DNA of 64,000 nt from Marinoscillum furvescens DSM 4134 (GTDB lineage: Bacteria; Bacteroidota; Bacteroidia; Cytophagales; Cyclobacteriaceae), in contig NZ_QREG01000009.1 of assembly GCF_003386095.1 (NCBI RefSeq), positions 124,001 to 188,000 on the forward strand, read 5' to 3'. The notes below the pieces were generated by a model. That model was not told where the DNA came from, did not search any database, and saw only the letters and a list, made by a program, of their open reading frames with translations. Position 1 is the first letter of the stretch; each line of letters begins with the position of its first letter. The position numbers were made by a program, and so were the translations under genes. Positions 26,882 to 34,229 of this stretch are shown here, piece by piece.

Positions 26882-28087
26882 ATGAGAGTCCTTTATGTAC
26901 ATCAGTATTTCAATACACCAGAAGATGGAGGCTGTATACGGTCTTACCATCTGGCTCGTGGGCTGGTGGCTGCAGGGCATGAGGTAACCATGATTACTTC
27001 ACATAATGGACCTTCTCAGTCATGTGATATTGAGGGCATAAAAGTGCACTACCTTCAAGTTCCATATGCCAATAAGTTTGGATTTATTCGGCGTATTTGG
27101 GCGTATTTAGATTTCGTAAGACAAAGTAAACGAAAAGTCCGGCAGCTAGACCAATCCTTCGATTTGGCCTACGTAATGACTACACCTCTCACCACTGGAC
27201 TGATAGCTCTTCATCTAAAAGAAGTTTATAATATTCCTTATTATTTCGAAGTAGGTGACCTTTGGCCGGAGGCCCCGATCAAAATGGGTGCGATCAAGAG
27301 TGGTTTCTTAAAACAGCTACTCTACCGATTTGAAAAGAAGTGCTATTTTGAAGCACAAAAGGTGATTGCACTTTCGCCTGCTATACGCAATTATATAGAA
27401 GCAAGCTGTCCGGAAACGAATGTATATGTAGTAACCAATATTGCGGATGTCAAGCGGTTCGAACCGACTCATAAATTGCAGCATTTCAATGCTGAACAAC
27501 CGCTGCATGTTGGTTATTTAGGAACATTTGGAGCTGCTAACGATTTAGATAACCTGATAAAGGTGGCACGCGCATGTGCAGCACAACACGTGCCTGTAAA
27601 ATTTACACTGATGGGGTCGGGAGGGCAATATGCACGCATTGCCAAGAAATCCCAGTCATTGGCTAACACAACTGTTTTGCCATTTGGCAATACTGCTGAG
27701 GTAGAGAAGCTTATGGAGCAGCTAGACGTCTGCTACGTATCATTCAAAAACCTGGAAATACTCAACACGGGCAGTCCCAACAAGTTTTTCGATGGACTGG
27801 CTGCAGGTAAATTGATCATCACCAATTTTGGTGGCTGGATTCGCAACCTGATCGAAAAAAACCAGTGCGGCTTTTATCATGACCCCACAGAGTCAGAAGA
27901 TTTCATCAGGAAGATTCGCGAATTTGTAGACAACCCTCACCTGTTGCATACCTACCAAAAGAATGCCCGAACACTTGCTGAAAACTATTATTCCAAAGAA
28001 CTACAAGTGCAAAAACTGCTCAATATAATGAGCAATCAGAAGCATATGTCCGTTAGCGACTCAGAGGTTTATATCCTGACTGCATAA
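26882..28087 (+). CDS. Glycosyltransferase family 4 (GT-B)
   Basis: This 401-residue cytosolic GT-B enzyme resembles WbuB/WcaI-type polysaccharide transferases. The N-terminal domain begins MRVLYVHQYFNTPEDGG and SYHLARGLVAAGHEVTMITS. The C-terminal domain shows HVGYLGTFGAANDLDNLI and the donor-binding region NTGSPNKFFDGLAAGKLI. It probably adds a sugar to a surface glycan. It is isolated from other glycan genes, which is unusual because such enzymes normally sit in a polysaccharide cluster. Its 3' end overlaps the convergent gldB gene by 35 bp. Confidence 0.92.
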   Translation: MRVLYVHQYFNTPEDGGCIRSYHLARGLVAAGHEVTMITSHNGPSQSCDIEGIKVHYLQVPYANKFGFIRRIWAYLDFVRQSKRKVRQLDQSFDLAYVMTTPLTTGLIALHLKEVYNIPYYFEVGDLWPEAPIKMGAIKSGFLKQLLYRFEKKCYFEAQKVIALSPAIRNYIEASCPETNVYVVTNIADVKRFEPTHKLQHFNAEQPLHVGYLGTFGAANDLDNLIKVARACAAQHVPVKFTLMGSGGQYARIAKKSQSLANTTVLPFGNTAEVEKLMEQLDVCYVSFKNLEILNTGSPNKFFDGLAAGKLIITNFGGWIRNLIEKNQCGFYHDPTESEDFIRKIREFVDNPHLLHTYQKNARTLAENYYSKELQVQKLLNIMSNQKHMSVSDSEVYILTA

Positions 28088-29042
28088 AGATTTTCTCATT
28101 ATCTCGCTCGGCGATCAGCTCTTTGATTGTGGCATTGGTTCGTTCCATATATTGCTCTACAATTCGCCATCCTACCCAGGCACCAATCCTACCAGGACAC
28201 TTCTGACTGATTTCGTAAACATTGGGCCGCTCACCCAAAAACCTTCTTTTGGTCACATGACTCGTCTCATACAGGATTTCGTTTTCTACAAAATTGGCCC
28301 AAATGACGGATTCGTTTTCCTGGATGAGCGTCATTTCCTGTGGTGTATAGCCCAACAACAGGGAGTCCGCCGTGCATGGAAGCAGCCTACTGGCCAGGTA
28401 ATACGTTTTGCCAAAATCTATCATTTCTGATAAGAGTGTACTTTTTTGTCCATTTTGGATTTTTTGCCCAGCCATGAACTTAGCAATAATAGCCGGCAGG
28501 TGCTCTTTGTCATATCTCCTCAGCATATATTCGGGGGTATTCTGAGGCTTGAAAGTAGCTCCATCGCCAATAAAAAAATCGATACCCACGATAATCAGCG
28601 AGTCACTTATAAACAAGTCATTGTACAAGCCAGTGACCGCCGTGACCAAGCGAGGCGTGCCTGTGCCAGGAAATAGCGATTGCATTTTTCCAAACAGTGT
28701 CTCCAGGTCTTCTGTAATAGGGCTTAGATCTTCAAAAGCTAGCTGAGCTTCCCGATAGAGGGTGTCAATAGCCTCATTGGTGATGATACCATGGAGTTTT
28801 TGAGCAAGAATACTATCATGTGGATATTCACTAGCGTGTAAAAAGTACGAAGCAAAAGATGGGTTTTCAGCAAGCAGCTTTTCTATTTCCTCAGCAGAGG
28901 ATAGTTGGAACAACTCACGCTCAAGTCGGTGTACGGGAATCGATACCGTCTGCTGATCTATTTCAGGATTTGTTTTACATGAACTGGAAGTACCGCAGGC
29001 TCCCAATAAAAGAGCGGCAATCATTATGATAACTGTTCGCAT
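28053..29042 (-). CDS. gldB: Gliding motility lipoprotein GldB
   Basis: This 329-residue protein starts at the ATG giving a lipoprotein signal (RTVIIMIAALLLGAC, lipobox LLGAC). An ATG 39 bases further upstream lacks signal character. Family-typical stretches include PVHRLERELF near the N-terminus, VGIDFFIGDGA, and CPGRIGAWVGWRIVEQYM near the C-terminus. GldB is required for gliding in Flavobacterium and is thought to support the Gld/Spr type IX secretion and motility machinery; its biochemical role is unknown. The 3' end overlaps the convergent glycosyltransferase gene. Confidence 0.9.
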   Translation of the reverse strand: MRTVIIMIAALLLGACGTSSSCKTNPEIDQQTVSIPVHRLERELFQLSSAEEIEKLLAENPSFASYFLHASEYPHDSILAQKLHGIITNEAIDTLYREAQLAFEDLSPITEDLETLFGKMQSLFPGTGTPRLVTAVTGLYNDLFISDSLIIVGIDFFIGDGATFKPQNTPEYMLRRYDKEHLPAIIAKFMAGQKIQNGQKSTLLSEMIDFGKTYYLASRLLPCTADSLLLGYTPQEMTLIQENESVIWANFVENEILYETSHVTKRRFLGERPNVYEISQKCPGRIGAWVGWRIVEQYMERTNATIKELIAERDNEKIFMQSGYKPLSR

Positions 29043-29060
29043 ACACCTTAATTTTAAGTC

Positions 29061-29068
29061 CAAATTTA
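29061..29068 (-). promoter_or_regulatory. Candidate -7 box of gldB
   Basis: The minus strand reads TAAATTTG, a full TAnnTTTG match about 19 bases before the gldB start. A TTG lies 23 bases upstream, at the edge of the accepted spacing. The leader would be very short. Confidence 0.35.
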
Positions 29069-29086
29069 GCCATTTAAGCAAACCGC

Positions 29087-29743
29087 ATGCGCAAGATATT
29101 ATTTTTACTCGCTCTGATCTTAGTAAGTTTTACCAGTCAGGCACAATCCAAGCTCGGCTTGAAATTCTCACCAGCAATATCTTCCAACAGGATCTCTCTG
29201 GTAGATAGTCTCAACGATGTAGAGCCTACGGGAAGCAGCTTCAAGTTTTCACTTGGACTGATCTACGACCATGAGCTTACCGAAACGTATTTTTTAAGCA
29301 CGGGATTGATTTTTGTGCCTAAGCAAGTAGCCTTTGAAGTCACGGAAGAGTCCGACCAACCTTCGGCCCAATCACCAGATGAACCTGTACAAGAATACCG
29401 GCTGAACTACCTACAAGTGCCCGTTTCCCTTAAGCTGTTTACCAATGAAGTGCAGCCAGATACGAGAATTTTCTTTCAAGTAGGCTTAGCTCCTGAAATC
29501 AAGGTGTTTAGCGAACCAATGGAAGAGGAGTATGATATGGTAGAAGAGTTTAAGTCTGTAGACGCCACCATCTTATTTGGCGGAGGAGTAGAATATCGGG
29601 CTGGGATCAACACCACCCTGTTTGCCAGTATCACCTATCAGCGCGGGCTGGGCAATGTCATCAAAAAGGAATCGTGGGGATTTCAGGAAGAACTGTATAT
29701 CAGAAGTACCTTGGTATCTCTAGATTTAGGCATTAAGTTTTAG
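29087..29743 (+). CDS. Outer-membrane beta-barrel protein (PorT-like)
   Basis: This 218-residue protein has a signal peptide (RKILFLLALILVSFTSQAQ) followed by alternating beta strands of an eight-stranded barrel: KLGLKFSPAISSNRI, FKFSLGLIYDHEL, YFLSTGLIFVPKQ, LNYLQVPVSLKLF and a final LVSLDLGIKF. The LQVPVSLKL strand is a hallmark of the PorT/'outer membrane beta-barrel' family in Bacteroidota. Some members are part of type IX secretion, but this sequence alone does not prove it is PorT. It diverges from gldB, which supports a cell-envelope role. A bidirectional terminator follows. Confidence 0.8.
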   Translation: MRKILFLLALILVSFTSQAQSKLGLKFSPAISSNRISLVDSLNDVEPTGSSFKFSLGLIYDHELTETYFLSTGLIFVPKQVAFEVTEESDQPSAQSPDEPVQEYRLNYLQVPVSLKLFTNEVQPDTRIFFQVGLAPEIKVFSEPMEEEYDMVEEFKSVDATILFGGGVEYRAGINTTLFASITYQRGLGNVIKKESWGFQEELYIRSTLVSLDLGIKF

Positions 29744-29760
29744 ACGAGAAATTAAGGCAT

Positions 29761-29793
29761 AAAAAAAGGCGTCCGTTTTGGACGCCTTTTTTT
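29761..29793. terminator. Bidirectional intrinsic terminator
   Basis: Seven A, a perfect 7-bp GC-rich stem (29768-29774 with 29780-29786), a 5-base loop and seven T. It reads as an intrinsic terminator on both strands and separates the convergent barrel-protein and RNase G genes. Confidence 0.9.
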
Positions 29794-31342
29794 ATGTTTC
29801 GATCATCTCACCGCGACTGTTGAGCACTGAGTACTCTGTAAGTCCAAGCGACGAATCCTCAATGAGATTGACCCATTTAAGATATTTCATAAACCATTTT
29901 ACTCTCTTCGAGAAAACACCTTTAGTGAAGTAAGCAAACAGATATGGGTGAAGTGTCACCGTAAATTTCTTTTCGCTACCGCCACTAAGTATGTGGTCAA
30001 TTGTTTTTTCTACCTGATCAGCAATAGAAATCGCTGCGGTGATTTTACCAGTTCCCTGGCAGCTCGGACATACTTCACGCGTAGTGATGTTGAGCTCTGG
30101 CCTCACACGCTGACGTGTGATCTGAAGTAACCCAAACTTGGACAATGGAAGTACCGTGTGTTTGGAGCGATCATTCTTCATCTCCTCCTTGATCTTATCA
30201 TACACTTTACGACGGTTTTCCGCCTTGCGCATATCGATAAAATCTACTACGATGATTCCTCCCATATCACGAAGACGAAGCTGGCGCGCCACCTCGGCTG
30301 CTGCCTGGAGGTTTACTTTTAGGGCCGTAGATTCCTGATCTTCTTCCTGATTGGACTTATTGCCACTGTTTACATCTATGACGTGGAGTGCCTCAGTATG
30401 TTCTATGATGAGGTATCCTCCGTTGGCTATGCTTACAGACTTGCCAAAAGATGTTTTGAGTTGCTTTTCTACCTTATAAGACTCAAAAATTTTAACTCGA
30501 CTTTGATAAAGTTTGAGGATCTTTTCTTTATCAGGAGCTATTTTGTTGACATAGCTTCTGATCTCCTCGTACAAAGTCTTGTCGTCTACGACTATACTGT
30601 CAAACGACTCGTTAAGTACATCCCTTAAGATAGAGTTGGCCCGGTTCATTTCCCCGATCACTTTATCACGAGGTTTGGCCTTTTTGAGGGCACTGGTGCC
30701 GTCCTCCCAGATCTGAATGAGGTTGCGAAGGTCTTTGTCTAGTTCCTTCACGTCTTTACCCTCAGCTACTGTTCGGATAATTACTCCAAAGTTTTCCGGT
30801 TTGATTGAGCTGATTAGTCTGCTCAGTCGCTTCCTTTCATTGGAGTCGCTAATTCGTTTTGATACATTTACCGCCTTTGAAAAGGGTACCAATACCAGGT
30901 ACCTTCCGGCTATAGACAACTCGCAAGATAATCGCGGCCCTTTAGTGGAAATTGGTTCTTTCACGACTTGCACCAGAATCTTCTGGTTCTTCGTGAGAAC
31001 CTGGTTGATTTTACCAAGCTTGTGTATATCTGGCTCATGTTTAAAGCCAGTAAGCTTGTAGCTCATATTTCCTTTGGTGAGCGCAAGCTTGGTAAATTTA
31101 TTGAGCGATTGGACTTGAGGACCAAGATCCAGATAGTGCAAAAATGCGTCCTTTTCGTACCCAATGTCTATAAAAGCGGCATTGAGGCCCTGGACAACTT
31201 TCTTTACACTACCTAGATAGATGTCTCCAACGTTGAATCTATTTCCATCTTCTTCCTGATGGAACTCAACCAGTTGTTTGTTCTTAAGAAGGGCTATTCG
31301 ACATCCGTTTTGAGTTGAGTTGATGATTAGTTCATTACTCAC
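29792..31342 (-). CDS. rng: Ribonuclease G (Rne/Rng family)
   Basis: This 516-residue endoribonuclease matures rRNA and decays mRNA. The GTG at 31342 gives the family-typical N-terminus SNELIINS and is preferred over a TTG three codons upstream. It has an N-terminal S1 RNA-binding domain (about 35-125, GDIYLGSVKKVVQGLNAAFI), the catalytic metal site (HVIDVNSG and GGIIVVDFIDM) and the zinc-link CPSCQGTGK that joins subunits. Length matches RNase G rather than the longer RNase E. It is in a conserved HU-TPR-peptide-rng cluster. Confidence 0.94.
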   Translation of the reverse strand: MSNELIINSTQNGCRIALLKNKQLVEFHQEEDGNRFNVGDIYLGSVKKVVQGLNAAFIDIGYEKDAFLHYLDLGPQVQSLNKFTKLALTKGNMSYKLTGFKHEPDIHKLGKINQVLTKNQKILVQVVKEPISTKGPRLSCELSIAGRYLVLVPFSKAVNVSKRISDSNERKRLSRLISSIKPENFGVIIRTVAEGKDVKELDKDLRNLIQIWEDGTSALKKAKPRDKVIGEMNRANSILRDVLNESFDSIVVDDKTLYEEIRSYVNKIAPDKEKILKLYQSRVKIFESYKVEKQLKTSFGKSVSIANGGYLIIEHTEALHVIDVNSGNKSNQEEDQESTALKVNLQAAAEVARQLRLRDMGGIIVVDFIDMRKAENRRKVYDKIKEEMKNDRSKHTVLPLSKFGLLQITRQRVRPELNITTREVCPSCQGTGKITAAISIADQVEKTIDHILSGGSEKKFTVTLHPYLFAYFTKGVFSKRVKWFMKYLKWVNLIEDSSLGLTEYSVLNSRGEMIET

Positions 31343-31370
31343 TATACTCAAAAATTAGATGTACGAATGA

Positions 31371-31460
31371 TTACTTCTTCTTGTGTCTGTTTTTTCTAAG
31401 TCTCTTCTTACGCTTGTGAGTTGCTATCTTATGTCTTTTTCTTTTCTTACCGCAAGGCAT
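31371..31460 (-). CDS. 29-residue AURKAIP1/COX24 (mS38-like) small ribosomal peptide
   Basis: This tiny gene encodes MPCGKKRKRHKIATHKRKK followed by ten more mostly basic residues and TAA. About two thirds of the residues are Lys, Arg or His. This matches the Bacteroidota 'AURKAIP1/COX24 domain' peptide, related to mitochondrial mS38 and to mycobacterial bS22, which lies on the small ribosomal subunit near the decoding region. Placement on the ribosome here is by homology. It lies between rng and the TPR gene in the same direction, and gene finders usually miss it because of its size. Confidence 0.88.
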   Translation of the reverse strand: MPCGKKRKRHKIATHKRKKRLRKNRHKKK

Positions 31461-31489
31461 AATCTTAATGTTTTAGTTACTTAAATACT

Positions 31490-32269
31490 TTAAAAATCTT
31501 TCATATAGTTAGATGCTGTAGCTTTTAGGGCTGGGTCAGCATCTTGTTTACTCATCAATTGCTCGAAAACTTCTTTCGCTGCTTCATTATTTTCGCTTTC
31601 TGCATGTGCTACTCCTAGGTAGAAGAGCGCTTCATAGTCGCTAGTATCTAAAGCAAGAAGCCGTTCGAATCGTTCCGTGGCTCTTTCATATTGACCGGAT
31701 CTGATGGCCAATAATCCCAGATTCAAGGTGGCTTCCCTGTTTTCAGGGTCTTCCGCCAGCACTTCTCTGAGCAGTTGTACACCCGCCATTGGCGCCTCTG
31801 TAGTCATCAGCGTCATGGCAAGCTTGTTTTTCCACGAACTATTCGTCGGGTCTGTTTCCAACAAGTTTCTGAACACGTCTCCGGCCTGAGCTGCCAATTG
31901 TCGAGCTTTATCCGGCTGTGAGGCCATCTCAAATGCTCGATAATAAACCATGGCTGCCGCCTGCTGTGCTGCTACTGAAGAATCCGACTGAAGATAAGCT
32001 GCATATTTTGCGGCACTATCGGTCATCTGATACTTGAGATACAGCTGAGCCAAAGAGTCCGCAAAGTTAATACTTTTTTTTATATCTTCAGAAGCCTTAA
32101 GTTGCTGTCTTAGAGAAGCAAAGGCTTGCTGATCTTCATCACTGATAGAAAAGTCATGAGATTTTACTTCTGCAGTGGTTTCATTTTCAACTACCACACG
32201 TGGCAACTGATAGATCAGCACTACAGCCGCGAGGCTCACGACCACTACAAGAATTTGTTGTCGGCTCAT
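31490..32269 (-). CDS. Membrane-anchored tetratricopeptide-repeat protein
   Basis: This 259-residue protein has an N-terminal membrane anchor (QQILVVVVSLAAVVLIYQL, about 4-22) and then TPR helices. The clearest repeats are about 170-203 (ENREATLNLGLLAIRSGQYERATERFE) and about 204-237 (DYEALFYLGVAHAESENNEAAKEVFE). TPR domains mediate protein-protein contact, here on the periplasmic side if the anchor is an uncleaved signal. It lies 6 bp downstream of the HU gene. The partner is unknown; the position between HU and rng is shared by many Bacteroidota. Confidence 0.85.
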   Translation of the reverse strand: MSRQQILVVVVSLAAVVLIYQLPRVVVENETTAEVKSHDFSISDEDQQAFASLRQQLKASEDIKKSINFADSLAQLYLKYQMTDSAAKYAAYLQSDSSVAAQQAAAMVYYRAFEMASQPDKARQLAAQAGDVFRNLLETDPTNSSWKNKLAMTLMTTEAPMAGVQLLREVLAEDPENREATLNLGLLAIRSGQYERATERFERLLALDTSDYEALFYLGVAHAESENNEAAKEVFEQLMSKQDADPALKATASNYMKDF

Positions 32270-32275
32270 GCCATT

Positions 32276-32566
32276 TTATTTCAGACTTTTGCTGCTTTTG
32301 ATTTTCTCCGTGAAGATTTTAGAAGGCTTGAAGCTAGGAACATAGTGCTCGTCGATAACAATCGCGGTATTCTTGGATATGTTTCGTGCTATTTTCTTCG
32401 CTCTCTTTTTATTGACAAAACTGCCAAATCCTCTCACATAGATGTTCTCTCCCTCAGCCATGGAATTTTTCACCACGCTAAAAAATGCCTCTACAGTTAC
32501 TTGAACATCTGCCTTATCTATACCGGTTTTATCCGATATCTCATTTATAACATCCGCTTTTGTCAC
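32276..32566 (-). CDS. HU/IHF-family DNA-binding protein (GTG start)
   Basis: This 96-residue nucleoid protein begins with GTG (TKADVINEISDKTGI). It shows the dimerising helices and the DNA-binding arm region: FFSVVKNSMAEGENIYVRGFGSFVNKKRAKK, with the family signature GFGSF, and later VIDEHYVPSFKPSKIF. The length and the extended C-terminus resemble the IHF-like HU proteins common in Bacteroidota. It bends DNA and organises the nucleoid. It is the first gene of the leftward HU-TPR-peptide-rng unit, with a -7 box in the gap shared with mutY. Confidence 0.93.
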   Translation of the reverse strand: MTKADVINEISDKTGIDKADVQVTVEAFFSVVKNSMAEGENIYVRGFGSFVNKKRAKKIARNISKNTAIVIDEHYVPSFKPSKIFTEKIKSSKSLK

Positions 32567-32611
32567 AGTCCTTATTTTAATTAATTGATCTTCTTTCGTT
32601 TTTCAGGCGGT

Positions 32612-32625
32612 CAAATTTAATTTTG
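32612..32625. promoter_or_regulatory. Overlapping divergent -7 boxes between HU and mutY
   Basis: On the minus strand 32619-32612 reads TAAATTTG; on the plus strand 32618-32625 reads TAATTTTG. Both fully match TAnnTTTG and share two bases. The -33 regions are weak (TTTT for HU and TTTC for mutY at about 20 bases), so occupancy by polymerase should be mutually exclusive. Confidence 0.5.
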
Positions 32626-32669
32626 GTCGGGGTAAATAAAAAACTAATGTTCATATTTAAACTAAATAC

Positions 32670-33728
32670 TTGACAGACCTACCAAACCAATTCGCCAATC
32701 AGCTAATTGATTGGTATTCAAGAGTTAAGAGAGATTTGCCTTGGAGGAAGACCCGGGAGCCATATAATATTTGGTTATCTGAAATAATACTGCAACAAAC
32801 ACGCGTAGATCAGGGACTTCCCTACTATAATCGTTTTGTGGAGCAATTTCCCACAGTGCATGACCTGGCTGCTGCAGACACTCAGGAAGTACTCAAGCTG
32901 TGGGAGGGTCTGGGCTACTACTCGCGAGCGAGAAACCTCCACTCCACAGCCAAGCACATTGCGAATGACCTCAACGGAAAGTTTCCTACAGACTATAAAG
33001 GACTACTAAAACTTAAAGGTGTAGGCCCCTACACTGCGGCGGCCATTGCCTCCATTGCTTATCAGGAAGCTGTTCCAGTTTTGGATGGAAACGTTTTTCG
33101 ATTTGCGTCCAGATACTTTGGTATCCAAAAGGACATAGCTGAGCAGAAAAACCGGCAGTCCTTTATGAATGTGTTGGAAAAGGTCATTCCACATGACGCG
33201 CCTGATACGTTTAATCAAGCCATGATGGAATACGGTGCTACTGTATGCAAACCTTTACCCGCTTGCAATGATTGCTCCTTTGCGCAGGCTTGCTATGCTT
33301 ACACGCACAAGTTACAGGGCCAATTGCCCATAAAGTCTAAAAAAGTTAAGGTAAAGGAAGTCTATATCGACTATCTGATCTTTGACCATGATGGCCACAC
33401 GCTCATGCGCAAAAGACAGGATAGTATATGGACCGGGCTCTTCGAGTTTCACAACCTTTCTGCCGATGCACCTATAAGCGAAGAGCAAATAGCGGCCAGT
33501 TTGAAATCTTACAGAGGAGTGACCATAGAACCACCAGCAGCACCAGTGAAGCACCTACTGAGCCACCGAAAGTTATGGGTTCGTTTTTTTCGTGTAAATA
33601 TATCCGGACGAGCTACCTTTGATCAGTTGGCCAAAGATTTGGAGCTGCGCATTTATAGCCACGAAGAAGTGTTAACTTTGCCACGACCAAAAGTGATTGT
33701 TAACCACTTGCATCAAGTGGGATTTTAA
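32670..33728 (+). CDS. mutY: A/G-specific adenine glycosylase (TTG start)
   Basis: This 352-residue repair enzyme removes adenine mispaired with 8-oxoguanine. An in-frame stop 12 bases upstream and the need to keep ANQLIDWYSRVKRDLPWR force the TTG start. Motifs: SEIILQQTRVDQ, the helix-hairpin-helix LKGVGPYTAAAIAS, and the catalytic aspartate in PVLDGNVFRFASR. The C-terminal NUDIX-like domain recognises 8-oxoG (about 225-350). The FeS cysteines are Cys193, 199, 202 and 208, so the first spacing is x5 instead of the usual x6. It heads mutY-ssb-gldE-gldD, a conserved Bacteroidota order. Confidence 0.95.
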   Translation: MTDLPNQFANQLIDWYSRVKRDLPWRKTREPYNIWLSEIILQQTRVDQGLPYYNRFVEQFPTVHDLAAADTQEVLKLWEGLGYYSRARNLHSTAKHIANDLNGKFPTDYKGLLKLKGVGPYTAAAIASIAYQEAVPVLDGNVFRFASRYFGIQKDIAEQKNRQSFMNVLEKVIPHDAPDTFNQAMMEYGATVCKPLPACNDCSFAQACYAYTHKLQGQLPIKSKKVKVKEVYIDYLIFDHDGHTLMRKRQDSIWTGLFEFHNLSADAPISEEQIAASLKSYRGVTIEPPAAPVKHLLSHRKLWVRFFRVNISGRATFDQLAKDLELRIYSHEEVLTLPRPKVIVNHLHQVGF

Positions 33729-33742
33729 TTTATTTTTAATTT

Positions 33743-34207
33743 ATGGCAGGAGTAAATAAAGTAATTCTCGTAGGCAACTTAGGAAGAGATCCAGAAGTAA
33801 GGCATCTTGAAAACGGTGCTGTGGTAACAAACTTTCCAATAGCAACCTCTGAGACGTATAAAGATAGAAATACAGGAGAGCGAAAAGAACAAACCGAGTG
33901 GCACAACATCGTGCTTTGGAGAGGTTTGGCTGAAGTAGCTGAAAAATACCTAAAGAAAGGTGATCAGGTATACATAGAAGGTAAACTACGCACACGTTCG
34001 TGGGAAAAAGACGGAGTAGTGCGCTATACTACCGAAGTAGTGGGCGATCAGATGACTATGCTAGGCAGCCGCAGCAGTGGTGGAGACAATATGGGCGGTG
34101 GCCAGCCTCAGCCGAGCCAGCCCGTGGCACAGCCTCAAGCACAAAGTAACCCCACAGGTGGAGCGTCCGTAGAAGAAGATTCAGCGACCGACGATCTACC
34201 TTTTTGA
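33743..34207 (+). CDS. ssb: Single-stranded DNA-binding protein
   Basis: This 154-residue protein has an OB-fold (about 1-105) beginning [20 protein letters not shown] and containing [23 protein letters not shown] Gly/Gln/Pro-rich flexible linker follows, then the acidic tip DDLPF that recruits repair and replication partners. It forms tetramers that coat single-stranded DNA. It is 14 bp downstream of mutY and in the same transcript. Confidence 0.96.
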   Translation: MAGVNKVILVGNLGRDPEVRHLENGAVVTNFPIATSETYKDRNTGERKEQTEWHNIVLWRGLAEVAEKYLKKGDQVYIEGKLRTRSWEKDGVVRYTTEVVGDQMTMLGSRSSGGDNMGGGQPQPSQPVAQPQAQSNPTGGASVEEDSATDDLPF

Positions 34208-34229
34208 TGTTTAACTAAAAAACACCTTT

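Noticed and set aside
29087-29743. Firm assignment of the barrel protein as PorT of type IX secretion
   Set aside because: The strand pattern fits the wider outer-membrane beta-barrel family, of which PorT is one member; neighbours are suggestive but not decisive.
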